DNA of 64,000 nt from VXYK01 sp965221585 (GTDB lineage: Bacteria > Actinomycetota > Acidimicrobiia > Acidimicrobiales > Aldehydirespiratoraceae). The notes under the pieces were generated by a model that saw only the letters and a program-made list of their open reading frames with translations, was not told the DNA's origin and ran no database searches. The first letter of the stretch is position 1. Each line of letters starts with the position of its first letter. Position numbers and translations under genes: made by a program. Below, piece by piece: positions 16,511-25,350 of the stretch. The stretch lies in NCBI GenBank assembly GCA_965221585.1, contig OZ244898.1, positions 1,860,001-1,924,000 on the forward strand, given 5' to 3'.

Positions 16511-19500
16511 CCGTTGCCGATACTGCCCGCGTCTGCTCAGGAGTCTGATCATCGCGATGTCACGCGCCACCCTGAAGCCGTCCGTCAATGCCCGAACAGT
16601 CGACGAGTCGCTGTTGGTGACCCTCACCGGAACCACTGCGACCGTGAATCCCCAGCGTTCCGAAAGATGAAGCAGTTCGATGTCGAACGCGAAGCCGTCG
16701 ATCCGCCCCTCGGTCATCAGGGCCTTGGCCACATCACTACGAAACGCTTTGCAACCGCACTGGGTGTCGCGGTAGCGGACCGACAACACGGTCCGGGCCA
16801 ATTGGTTCACCGCCCGGCTCCCCAACCGGCGCAGACCCGACCCACCGCTGTCGGCCGCAGACGGTTCCGCGTATCGATCACCGATCACCACCTCGCTACC
16901 GGACTCCACCGCGCCGAGCATTCCCAACAGCTGGTCCGGCGAATAGGCCAGATCGGCGTCGGTGAACGACACAGTCCGCCCTCTGCTCGCCAGCACACCG
17001 GCGCGTACCGCAGCGCCCTTTCCCTGGTTGATCGGCAGCTCGATCACCAGGTCGGCCCCGGCATCGCGAGCCCGTCGGGCCGTCTCGTCAGGCGACCCGT
17101 CGTCGACGACCACGATCTCCAGATCGCCGGCGGCGTCCAACGAGACCAACTCCCTTCGGATCTCAGAGATCGTCGATGCGATCCGCTCCTCTTCGCAATA
17201 CGCGGGTACGACGACCGAAAATCGAAGTTCATCGTTCGGGTCGGACTCAGTCGCCGGCAACGGCTCCGAATCAGCAGGATCGTCGACGTTGCCTGCATCA
17301 TCGGGCGGTTCAGCCCGCACCGACATCGCCGGGGTCAGCTCATGCGGATCTCCGAGCTCAGGATCGTCGTCTCGGCGATCCCATCTCCTATGGGTCAGCA
17401 CTACGGCCAGCACAAGACCGAGCAGAGTCGCCAGCAGACCGATCCACTGGACCGCCGAGCGTGTGTAGCTCAAAGCTACCGACGTCTCGGTCGGCACGAC
17501 CACCATCAGATTGGGAGCAACCCGGAACGGCCCCTGAGCGCCGGACACCGTCCAGTTCGGGAAATAGCTCGCCCTCACCAGCACGGGAGCTCCGATCCGG
17601 TCGACGCTGAAGCTGATCGAATCGCGCTCAACAGCAAGGTCGAAGACTTCCGCTGTCTCGGCCGGCACCCGCTCGAGCCAATCCGGCAGAATCGCCGCCA
17701 AAGCGCGCATCTCCGACACCCGCTCGCCGCTGCGGACCGCTGCCGCGTAACCGTTGTCCTGGTCGGCAAGGTCGTCGAGGGACATGCGCGGCCAGCCAAC
17801 AGGTCCGTCGGCCGCGATCAGCGGGATCTCCTCGGGTGCCTCCCACGCGGCGACGGTGGGCACCAACCACTGCTCCCCACCCGCCTGCAACCCCTCAATC
17901 ACCACGGGCAACTGCTCGAGACCCACCGCAATCTGTTGATCCTTGACCAGAAAGACAACCCATGGTCCACTCGCCGCGATCTCCTCGAACGCCTCGAGTT
18001 CGCGTGCCTGGGCAATCGCTGACTCGGACACGGCCAGGTAGTAGCGCACGCCGAGGGTCTCGAGCCCGGCAACGCCCTTGTCGACGTCGAGTCTCGAATA
18101 CGGAAGATCGCGCTGGGCGCGGGAGGGGCTCGCCGAGAGCGCCGACTGCAGCAGGAAGTGGTAGGGGGTGGTGGCAGACGCCTCGAAATAGAGTCCCTCC
18201 ATCGAACCGATACAGCCGTCGGTCCAGTGAGGCAGCAACATCGGTGCCATGGTCGTGCCGTATGTCCCGAGACGCTCACGTTCGAACTCCCAGAGCGACC
18301 GCCCACACCCGAACTCCTCCCCAACAGCCGCCATGGTCGACACCAGATCGTTGTACTCCACAGTCCCCGATTTCTGCTCGTACCCCGTGAAGTTGTACCG
18401 CACCCACCCGGGACCCTGGTTGAACTCGGCCGTCGCAAGACCGTTCCAACCCCGGACCAACTCGATCCCGAAGAAGCTGGAGAAACCGTACAGAGTCGTG
18501 ACTTCACCGGCCGCGTCTGTCCTCTGGAAGGTCGTGCCAAACGGCACGGACCGGAGCGGAAAAGCCAGGGCCGCCAGAATCACCAGAGTGAAGACACCCG
18601 CAGGAACCGCCGCCCAGACCGGACCTGCGTGCGTCTTTGCGTCGCTGTCCAGAGGAGTCGGCCGGAGCATTCGGATAGCACCCCGGCTGATCTCGGCCAC
18701 CGCGATACCCGACAACAGATAGACCGACAAGTAGTAGAACGGCAGGATCCGCACGTTCCAGAGCCGGCTCTCAGGGAGCAGCACAAAGGCAGCCGCGAAG
18801 ACCGCGGCAACGACGCCCAGAGCGAAACCGATCCGGACCCGTCGAAGCACGCACACCACAGCGCCGATGACCCCAAGAACTACGAACACCTGCAACGGCA
18901 AGTCATTGGCCAGAAAGCTCTGATCGCCGAGACCATCCCCCCGATGCCAGAGCGCTGCCGCGTAACGGCGCTCCTTCCCCCAACCCATGTCGTTGAGGTA
19001 GGGAACGTTCCAAGCAAACGGCAGCACCCAGAACGCCGACAGCAGCGCGGCGAGCGGGCCGACGACCGCGACCCAGCGGATCTGGCGCACCCCCGGCCTG
19101 ACTACGAGCAACGCGAACAACGCCACCAGCGCGAAGAAAGCGGCGAACAGATGAAGCAGCCCGGTCAGCGCCAGCAACACCGCAGCCACGACACGGTCCC
19201 GACCGCTCGCCAACCCCCGGGCCGCGAAACCGACAAACAGCAGAGCAACCGACAACCCCAAGCTGTAGGCGAACTCGCCGGCCATGGTCGACATCAGATT
19301 GCCGCCGTAGATGTTGAACGAACGATCGAAGATGAACGGCAGCGTCATCACCGCCATCAGCGCGGGCCCGGGGAACGCCAGACCGCCCAGACGTCCGGCG
19401 AGGTAGGCCGCGCCCGGAAGCGCCACGAGTCCGGCGACCACCACTAGCTTCATGGCAACCCCGTAGGGGGTCGGGACGACCAGGACCGTCGCGACTACCG

Positions 19501-20203
19501 CAGCGGCGGTGACCGCCGCTCGCCAGCGTCGAAGCGCCGCGCTCGCGGACCAGGTCAGAGCACCGACCGCCACCGGCGTCAACACTGCGGCGATCGCCAG
19601 GTCCACCGACGTGTCGTTGAACGTGACCGGTGCCAGAGGAGACCAGCCCAACCAGTCTGTGGCGAGGACGCGGCCGTCGGCTGCCGCTGCGACCAGCGCG
19701 CTGCCCGCAGCCAGTCCGACAGCTGCGACCAGCCTCCGGGCCTGTCCGGCCCAGAACCTGCCGGCGACGGCAAATACCGCAAGCCCGACCCCCAACGCCG
19801 AGAGCAGATCAAGCGGGATGCCCAAACCAACGTCGACCATCACTATCAGCAACGAGGGAACGACCATGTAGAACGTGAAGGCCGGGAAACCCGCGTACCA
19901 GTCCGGCGACCATCCGGTCAGCCGGAAATCCGGCAGCAACTCGTCACGCAGATAAGCCGGCGACCACACATGGGCGCCCAAGTCCCCACCGGTAGGGGTC
20001 GTGTCGGTGAACCACAACCAGGGCGACAGGTTCCAGACGACGAACAGGGTGGCCCCACCCACAATCACCGCGCTGAAGACGGCCTGTATTGCGAGAGACC
20101 GTCCGTCGATCAACCGGCGCCCCCACGCCGGGCGCTGTGTCAACGCACGTGCAGCCTCAGACAGCCGCGCAAGCAGAGTGGGACTGTCGGGGGGCGGACT
20201 CAT
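16508..20203 (-). CDS. Large membrane protein fused to a GT2 glycosyltransferase
   Basis: 1231 residues. The first ~560 residues hold about a dozen membrane helices resembling GT-C or 6-pyruvoyl-tetrahydropterin-synthase-related actinobacterial membrane proteins. Residues of about 560-925 form an extracytoplasmic domain (for example GVRYYLAVSESAI, ASYFPNWTVSG) that resembles the C-terminal region of YfhO-type proteins, followed by one more helix near 930-950. After an acidic linker, residues 994-1231 are a GT2 domain of the dolichyl-phosphate glucose/mannose synthase type, with VVVPAYCEEERI, VVDDGSPDE, INQGKGAAVRAG, the DAD metal motif in FTDADLAY and the acceptor region TQCGCKAFR. One polypeptide may therefore make a polyprenyl-phosphate sugar inside and use it outside. 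The acceptor is unknown. Confidence 0.8.
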   Translation of the reverse strand: MSPPPDSPTLLARLSEAARALTQRPAWGRRLIDGRSLAIQAVFSAVIVGGATLFVVWNLSPWLWFTDTTPTGGDLGAHVWSPAYLRDELLPDFRLTGWSPDWYAGFPAFTFYMVVPSLLIVMVDVGLGIPLDLLSALGVGLAVFAVAGRFWAGQARRLVAAVGLAAGSALVAAAADGRVLATDWLGWSPLAPVTFNDTSVDLAIAAVLTPVAVGALTWSASAALRRWRAAVTAAAVVATVLVVPTPYGVAMKLVVVAGLVALPGAAYLAGRLGGLAFPGPALMAVMTLPFIFDRSFNIYGGNLMSTMAGEFAYSLGLSVALLFVGFAARGLASGRDRVVAAVLLALTGLLHLFAAFFALVALFALLVVRPGVRQIRWVAVVGPLAALLSAFWVLPFAWNVPYLNDMGWGKERRYAAALWHRGDGLGDQSFLANDLPLQVFVVLGVIGAVVCVLRRVRIGFALGVVAAVFAAAFVLLPESRLWNVRILPFYYLSVYLLSGIAVAEISRGAIRMLRPTPLDSDAKTHAGPVWAAVPAGVFTLVILAALAFPLRSVPFGTTFQRTDAAGEVTTLYGFSSFFGIELVRGWNGLATAEFNQGPGWVRYNFTGYEQKSGTVEYNDLVSTMAAVGEEFGCGRSLWEFERERLGTYGTTMAPMLLPHWTDGCIGSMEGLYFEASATTPYHFLLQSALSASPSRAQRDLPYSRLDVDKGVAGLETLGVRYYLAVSESAIAQARELEAFEEIAASGPWVVFLVKDQQIAVGLEQLPVVIEGLQAGGEQWLVPTVAAWEAPEEIPLIAADGPVGWPRMSLDDLADQDNGYAAAVRSGERVSEMRALAAILPDWLERVPAETAEVFDLAVERDSISFSVDRIGAPVLVRASYFPNWTVSGAQGPFRVAPNLMVVVPTETSVALSYTRSAVQWIGLLATLLGLVLAVVLTHRRWDRRDDDPELGDPHELTPAMSVRAEPPDDAGNVDDPADSEPLPATESDPNDELRFSVVVPAYCEEERIASTISEIRRELVSLDAAGDLEIVVVDDGSPDETARRARDAGADLVIELPINQGKGAAVRAGVLASRGRTVSFTDADLAYSPDQLLGMLGAVESGSEVVIGDRYAEPSAADSGGSGLRRLGSRAVNQLARTVLSVRYRDTQCGCKAFRSDVAKALMTEGRIDGFAFDIELLHLSERWGFTVAVVPVRVTNSDSSTVRALTDGFRVARDIAMIRLLSRRGQYRQR

Positions 20204-20241
20204 GGCGCTTCATTGTGCCATCTGCAAAGCCGCTCACGTTG

Positions 20242-21036
20242 CTAGAGAAGCTGACTCAGCAGCACGACCACGCTGGTCGCGTTGAATCCCACATGGATCC
20301 ACAGCGGGGTGCCGAGTCGACCTGTGATCTGGAACGCCACCGCGGTGACGATGCCGACCACCAACAGGCCCGGAAACTGGAGGACCTGAAAGTGCGACGC
20401 CGCAAACAACGTCGAGGACCCCATCACCGCCACCGCGGTACCCAAACGGCCACGATCCGACAGCAGATCCGCCAGACCCCGGTGCAGCAGACCCCGGTAC
20501 AGGAACTCCTCGGCGATCGGAGCTCCGACCACGGTGAGCACCACCAATGCCGCGATCCCGACAGGAGAATCAGCCGAAGCAACAAGATTGCGCGCCGGGG
20601 CCTCGAGCGACTCGCTGTCGATGAAACGGCTCATCGGCAGATACACCAGCGGCACAAGCACAACCTGGGTCGCAATCCCGACGACGAGACCGACGCCGAT
20701 GTCGCCCCGGTTCATGCCCCAGCCGAGATCGCGACGCAGATCAAGCTTGCGGCGTCGCGACAACAGGAACGGAACACCCACCAGACACACCCACAACGGC
20801 ACGGTCAGCAACACCCGCGCCACAAGCGGAACACGGTTGTGGTCGAGAGGAACCCCGGCCGCCAGCTGTCCGGCCACCCTGCCGAAATCGTCACCCAGAC
20901 CCGAGGGAACGTCGAAATCCCAACCCGCGGCACCGACCACCGCACCGCCGATCAAAGCCGACACCACGATCCCGATCAGAACTGCACCCAGAGCCAGCAC
21001 CACCCGCCGACCAGGCGTCGATGCGAGCTCCGACAC
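20242..21036 (-). CDS. CPBP family intramembrane metalloprotease-like protein
   Basis: 264 residues with about seven membrane helices. The three CPBP (Abi/CAAX) motifs are present: EEFLYRG (Glu-Glu-x-x-x-Arg), FAASH and the terminal HVGFN with its conserved His and Asn. In Rce1-like members these form an intramembrane catalytic site; many bacterial members have unknown substrates, with roles in envelope biology or bacteriocin immunity. The start is GTG at 21036, just after the DUF3499 stop on the same strand, so the two are probably co-transcribed. Confidence 0.88.
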   Translation of the reverse strand: MSELASTPGRRVVLALGAVLIGIVVSALIGGAVVGAAGWDFDVPSGLGDDFGRVAGQLAAGVPLDHNRVPLVARVLLTVPLWVCLVGVPFLLSRRRKLDLRRDLGWGMNRGDIGVGLVVGIATQVVLVPLVYLPMSRFIDSESLEAPARNLVASADSPVGIAALVVLTVVGAPIAEEFLYRGLLHRGLADLLSDRGRLGTAVAVMGSSTLFAASHFQVLQFPGLLVVGIVTAVAFQITGRLGTPLWIHVGFNATSVVVLLSQLL

Positions 21037-21044
21037 CGCGGATC

Positions 21045-21326
21045 CTAACCGGCCCGACGAAGATGACCGGACCCGTCGCCCAGCACCGCAACCCCCACCT
21101 GAGGTTCAACGGCCGACACCGAACCAAAACGGCGGTCGCTCAACTCCCAGCCGCGAGGAGGCCGCGTCCTGTCAGCGTGGCCCGTGCACAGATCGTGATT
21201 GGCGGGTGAGTCCTCGCCATGCAGATCATCGATCCACACAATCTGTTGCGCGTAGAGGAAGGACAGGGTCGCAGCAGCGAGGTGATGACAGCCCGGTCGG
21301 GCACAGCGACGGTTCACGCTGGGCAC
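21045..21326 (-). CDS. DUF3499 family protein
   Basis: 93 residues. The pattern RRCARPGCHHLAAATLSFLY, then LCTGHADRTRPPRGWE, matches the actinobacteria-specific DUF3499 family with its paired cysteines (CxxxGC and the later LCxxHAD), which could bind a metal. In mycobacteria and streptomycetes the family sits beside manB and a predicted metallopeptidase; here manB is 7 kb away and no metallopeptidase is seen. Function is unknown. The C-terminal 25 residues are unlike the family core. It starts with GTG at 21326, divergent from ftsH with only 58 bp between. Confidence 0.82.
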   Translation of the reverse strand: MPSVNRRCARPGCHHLAAATLSFLYAQQIVWIDDLHGEDSPANHDLCTGHADRTRPPRGWELSDRRFGSVSAVEPQVGVAVLGDGSGHLRRAG

Positions 21327-21372
21327 CGTACCCTCTCGGCGCGATCAAGACAGGGATATCCCGCAGGGGGGC

Positions 21373-21378
21373 TACGCT
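21373..21378 (+). promoter_or_regulatory. Candidate -10 of leaderless ftsH transcript
   Basis: TACGCT ends 6 nt before the ftsH ATG. GGAGG also occurs at 21379-21383, but only 1 nt separates it from the ATG, too close to act as a normal ribosome site, so a leaderless start is the better reading. Confidence 0.5.
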
Positions 21379-21384
21379 GGAGGA

Positions 21385-23373
21385 ATGGCGTCCAACCCCC
21401 CTCCACCGCCTCCGCCACCGCCACCCCCGACCCCGAAGGCAGGCGACCGCGGAAAACCCGAAGACAAGGGCGCCCCCCAACGCAACAGTCCGAGCTGGTC
21501 GCGTTACATCCTGTGGATTGCCGTCGGCACCCTGCTCACCGTGATGCTCGTCAACTACCTGACCGGTGGCGAGTCCCGCGAGCAGGTCACCTACTCCAAC
21601 TTCTTGGAGAGCGTCGACCAAGGCGAAGTGGACGAGGTCACCTACGACAACAACGACGGAGGGATCGTCTTCGCGACCGCGCTCGGAGAGTTCGAGACCA
21701 CCGGACCCACACCGCTGCCCGACGCAGACCACGACCTGATCGGCGAGAACAGCAAGCTCGAGTTCGAGACGCCCAAACCGAACTTCTTCACTTCGATCTT
21801 CCCGATACTGCTCCCCGTGCTGCTGCTCATCGGTTTCTTCTTCTGGATGCAACGCCGAGCCCAGGGGCAGTTGGGCAACATCATGTCGGTCGGCCGAAGC
21901 AAAGCCAAGACCTACTCGACCGAACGTCCCGGGACCACCTTCGACGACGTGGCCGGATACGACGGAGTCAAGCAGGAGATCACCGAGATAGTCGAGTTCC
22001 TGAAACACCCCGCTCCATTCGCCGAGATCGGCGCGCGCGTCCCCAAAGGGGTGATGCTGGTCGGCCCTCCCGGCACCGGCAAGACCCTCATCGCCAAGGC
22101 GGTCGCGGGCGAGGCGGGCGTCCCCTTCCTCTCGGTCACAGGTTCGGACTTCATGGAGATGTTCGTGGGCGTCGGCGCCAGCCGTGTGCGAGACCTATTC
22201 GACTCGGCTCGCAAGATGGGCAAGGCGATCATCTTCATCGACGAGATCGACTCGATCGGGCGCAAACGCGGAGCCGGCCTCGGCGGCGGGCACGACGAAC
22301 GCGAACAGACCCTCAACCAGATGCTCGCGGAGATGGACGGCTTCGAACCAACCGACGGAATCGTGATGATGGCCGCCACCAACCGGCCCGACATTCTCGA
22401 CCCGGCGCTGCTGCGCCCAGGCCGCTTCGATCGCCAAGTGGTCGTGCCACTGCCCGAACTCGACGACCGCAAGAAGATCCTCACGGTTCATCTCAAGGGC
22501 AAGCGCACCAGCGACGATGTCGACGTCGACCTGATCGCCCGAGGCGCCCCCGGCATGAGCGGCGCGGATCTCGCCAACCTGGTCAACGAGGCAGCACTGT
22601 TCGCGGTCCGTCGCGGACGAGACCAGATCGATGCCAGCGACTTCGACTCCGCCAGAGACCGTGTGATACTCGGAATCGAGCGACTGTCGGTGGCCCAGAG
22701 TCCCGAGAACCTGGAACGCACGGCCTACCACGAAGCCGGCCATGCTCTGTGTGCGGCGGTGCAGGACAACCACGATCCGGTGCACAAGGTCACGATAATT
22801 CCCACCGGCATGGCTCTGGGCGTGACCATGACACTGCCCACCGAGGATCGCCACACCCTCGACAAAGCCGAGGCTGAGGCACGAATGGTAATGGCCATGG
22901 GCGGCAGAGTCGCCGAGTCCCTAGTGTTCGACGAGTTCTCCTCGGGAGCTGCCAACGACCTCGCTCAAGCAACCAGCATCGCCCGGCTGATGGTCACCGA
23001 ATGGGGCATGAGCTCCGCGGTCGGACCCATGTCTCTGTCCGACGGCGGACCGGTCTTCCTCGGCGCCGACATGATGCAGTCGAAGAACTACTCACCGGAC
23101 ACCGCCCGACTCGTCGACACCGAGATTCGCCGGATCCTCACCGAGAGCGAGGACCGCTGCCGGGAGATTCTCATCGAATACCGCAAGGGGCTGGACCTCG
23201 TGGCCAGAGCCCTGTTGGAGCACGAGACAATCTCGGGAGACGAAGTGGAGCGACTCATCGCCCTGGCGCGTTCGGGACCGGTCGCCGAGAGTTCCGCCAG
23301 TGCTTCCATGGAGCCAGAGACAGGTCTCCAGCAGCCAATCCCGGCTGATGTCAGCGTTTCCGAAGACTCCTGA
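21385..23373 (+). CDS. ftsH: ATP-dependent zinc metalloprotease FtsH
   Basis: 662 residues. Membrane helices at about 40-58 and 138-155 flank a short periplasmic domain. Then come the AAA+ domain (Walker A GPPGTGKT 227-234, Walker B in IIFIDEID, the pore motif FVGVGASRVRDLF and the second region of homology MAATNRPDILDPALLRPGRFD) and the zinc-protease motif HEAGH at 449-453. FtsH unfolds and degrades misfolded membrane proteins and some regulators. Residues 5-15 are eleven consecutive prolines encoded by mixed CCN codons, an unusual barrier to translation just after initiation. It diverges from DUF3499 and is followed 12 bp later by a thioredoxin-like gene. Confidence 0.97.
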   Translation: MASNPPPPPPPPPPPTPKAGDRGKPEDKGAPQRNSPSWSRYILWIAVGTLLTVMLVNYLTGGESREQVTYSNFLESVDQGEVDEVTYDNNDGGIVFATALGEFETTGPTPLPDADHDLIGENSKLEFETPKPNFFTSIFPILLPVLLLIGFFFWMQRRAQGQLGNIMSVGRSKAKTYSTERPGTTFDDVAGYDGVKQEITEIVEFLKHPAPFAEIGARVPKGVMLVGPPGTGKTLIAKAVAGEAGVPFLSVTGSDFMEMFVGVGASRVRDLFDSARKMGKAIIFIDEIDSIGRKRGAGLGGGHDEREQTLNQMLAEMDGFEPTDGIVMMAATNRPDILDPALLRPGRFDRQVVVPLPELDDRKKILTVHLKGKRTSDDVDVDLIARGAPGMSGADLANLVNEAALFAVRRGRDQIDASDFDSARDRVILGIERLSVAQSPENLERTAYHEAGHALCAAVQDNHDPVHKVTIIPTGMALGVTMTLPTEDRHTLDKAEAEARMVMAMGGRVAESLVFDEFSSGAANDLAQATSIARLMVTEWGMSSAVGPMSLSDGGPVFLGADMMQSKNYSPDTARLVDTEIRRILTESEDRCREILIEYRKGLDLVARALLEHETISGDEVERLIALARSGPVAESSASASMEPETGLQQPIPADVSVSEDS

Positions 23374-23385
23374 CCGACGCTCGGC

Positions 23386-23826
23386 ATGGACAGCCTGCTC
23401 CTCGTGTTGGGTGGTGTGGCTGTCGCTCTGCTGGTTGCGTCGCTGCTGAGCCGAAGGCAACACCCCGCGCCGACAACCAACACCGGAACGATCCCGCGGC
23501 AACTAGACCGCAACGACTTCCACGGCACCGATCAGCAGTGGCTCGTCGCGGTGTTCACCGCGTCGAGTTGCGCGACCTGTGCCGGGGTGATGGAACGGGC
23601 CCAGCATCTGGCCAGCAGCCAAGTCTGCGTTCAGGAACTGGAGCTCAACGTGGAGGCTGCGCTGCACGAACGCTACAGAATCGACGCAGTGCCCCTGCTG
23701 CTCATCGCAGACCAGACCGGTGCCGTACGGCGCGCTTTCGTCGGTCCCACCACCGCGACCGACCTCTGGGCCTCGATGGCCGAACTTCGCGAACCCACCA
23801 ACGAAGCTGGCTCAGGGATCGAGTGA
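23386..23826 (+). CDS. Membrane-anchored thioredoxin-like protein
   Basis: 146 residues. An N-terminal hydrophobic segment (3-21) is followed by a short basic stretch (RRQ), which by charge places the thioredoxin-like domain in the cytoplasm if the segment stays as an anchor. WLVAVFTASSCATCAGVM carries a CxxC motif (Cys62, Cys65), and the cis-proline region reads AVPLLLIADQTG. The residues between the cysteines (AT) differ from the GP of classical thioredoxin, so the redox potential may differ. It follows ftsH by 12 bp, suggesting co-transcription. Its 3' end overlaps the convergent DUF5719 gene by 15 bp. Substrates are unknown. Confidence 0.8.
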   Translation: MDSLLLVLGGVAVALLVASLLSRRQHPAPTTNTGTIPRQLDRNDFHGTDQQWLVAVFTASSCATCAGVMERAQHLASSQVCVQELELNVEAALHERYRIDAVPLLLIADQTGAVRRAFVGPTTATDLWASMAELREPTNEAGSGIE

Positions 23827-25350
23827 ATCGGCCTCGGCGGCCACAACTCCCGGCAGCAACTGATGCTGGGACACGCCGATCAGATCCCGGCTGACCACCA
23901 CCGGCGACCGGGACACAACCTCCACGATCGGGCGCTCAAAACCCAGTTCTGAGGCACGCAACGAGACCCGCCGCAACGGTGCGACCTCAATGGACGTGAC
24001 CAGACTGCGACCCCGGTCATCGAGGACCGCCACCTCGACAGTGGCGATCGCCACCTCCGACGGATTGAAGATCACAACCGAGTGCGACCCGCTGCCCAAC
24101 GGAGCCAACCATCTCGTTGCACTCACGTCCAGACCGATGGTTGCGGCCAACGAGACATTCGCCGGACCAATGTCGGTTGCTGAATCGGGTTCAACCGATT
24201 CGGAACCGTCGACTGCCTCGTCGCTACGAACCGCTGCGAACAGGTCGCTGCTCTCGTGCATCACCGCGATCGGAAGACCTGTCAACGACCTCGCAGTAAT
24301 GCCATAGGAGCCCAGTCCCACGAGCCTGTCCACGTTGCTCAAACGAACCTGTCTCATGGCACCCGCAGCGATGGACAACTCAATCGGATCACGGCTCAAC
24401 CCCTCCCCGGAGATGATCTCAAGATCAACCTCGGCTGTCTGGTCCGCCGAGGGGTTGACCACACTCACCACATCGAAGCGGTCCTCGCTGTGAAGGTTCA
24501 GAAGGTGCCAGACCGGGGCCGTCGTGGACGCCAGCGGCGTAACCGACAATCCCACCGGAAAACTATGGTCCGCCTGCGCAGCGAGACCCTGCGACTGCAC
24601 GCGCGACGCCGCGATCCGACCGACGACAACATCGATAACCGCACTCACCCGACTCGCCACCGGAACCAGCTCGGTCACGTCGAGGGCGACCACGCGCCGA
24701 GCCGGAACCACCGTACCGTTGAGGGTGTCGACACCCACGTCGGAAAAGAAACGAATGTCGAGAACTGCATCATGGGGAAACGGATTGAGCAGCAGCAACA
24801 CCATCTCCTCGCCCTTCGCCGCGAACTCGGTCGCTCCTGAGGAAGCCACCCACACATCAGACGTACGGGTATGGCACAGAGCCCGGTCAGTGGTCCCCGA
24901 CGCACCCAGATATGTCTGCTCCACGACCACGTCCGCCGAGCCGACCTCGACGACGGCGCCCATCCACTCCGAGTCGGCTACGAGGTCCGCCAATCGCACG
25001 CGAGTACGCTCACCGGCCCCGATCGTCACCACCACATCCGTGGGAGCAACTCCAAGCCCGCTTCGGATCCCCGAGACGAAGGCCTCCGCAGGCTCGACCG
25101 AGGCGTTGATGATCTCCAGGGACACATCGGCGCGCCCACCCGCTGCAGAGCCTCCCGGGCAGAACCAGGTACCGATACCTCTGGACGACTCAGGAACCGA
25201 ATAAGCAGCCGGAACCACCAACTGGTCAATGTCCCGCTCAAAGACCTCTGAAACGCCCAACTCGTCGAGCACGTCCGACCCGTCGAGCAACAACGCAGCC
25301 GCGAGCACGCAGCCGAGCAGCACCGCCACGAGCAGGCGGGTCAACCTCAC
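23812..25350 (-). CDS. DUF5719 family secreted or anchored protein
   Basis: 512 residues. A signal-anchor (LTRLLVAVLLGCVLAAALLL) is followed by a long beta-rich exterior with repeated segments of the form VxxxNPs, such as VSVVNPSADQTAEVDLEI and VVIFNPSEVAIATVEVAV. This resembles actinobacterial DUF5719 proteins, which look like tandem immunoglobulin-like modules. It overlaps the stop of the large GT2/membrane gene by 4 bp (ATGA), a coupling recurrent in actinobacteria, so the pair likely acts in one envelope-glycan process. No catalytic motif is visible. The 3' end overlaps the convergent thioredoxin-like gene. Confidence 0.75.
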   Translation of the reverse strand: MRLTRLLVAVLLGCVLAAALLLDGSDVLDELGVSEVFERDIDQLVVPAAYSVPESSRGIGTWFCPGGSAAGGRADVSLEIINASVEPAEAFVSGIRSGLGVAPTDVVVTIGAGERTRVRLADLVADSEWMGAVVEVGSADVVVEQTYLGASGTTDRALCHTRTSDVWVASSGATEFAAKGEEMVLLLLNPFPHDAVLDIRFFSDVGVDTLNGTVVPARRVVALDVTELVPVASRVSAVIDVVVGRIAASRVQSQGLAAQADHSFPVGLSVTPLASTTAPVWHLLNLHSEDRFDVVSVVNPSADQTAEVDLEIISGEGLSRDPIELSIAAGAMRQVRLSNVDRLVGLGSYGITARSLTGLPIAVMHESSDLFAAVRSDEAVDGSESVEPDSATDIGPANVSLAATIGLDVSATRWLAPLGSGSHSVVIFNPSEVAIATVEVAVLDDRGRSLVTSIEVAPLRRVSLRASELGFERPIVEVVSRSPVVVSRDLIGVSQHQLLPGVVAAEADSLDP

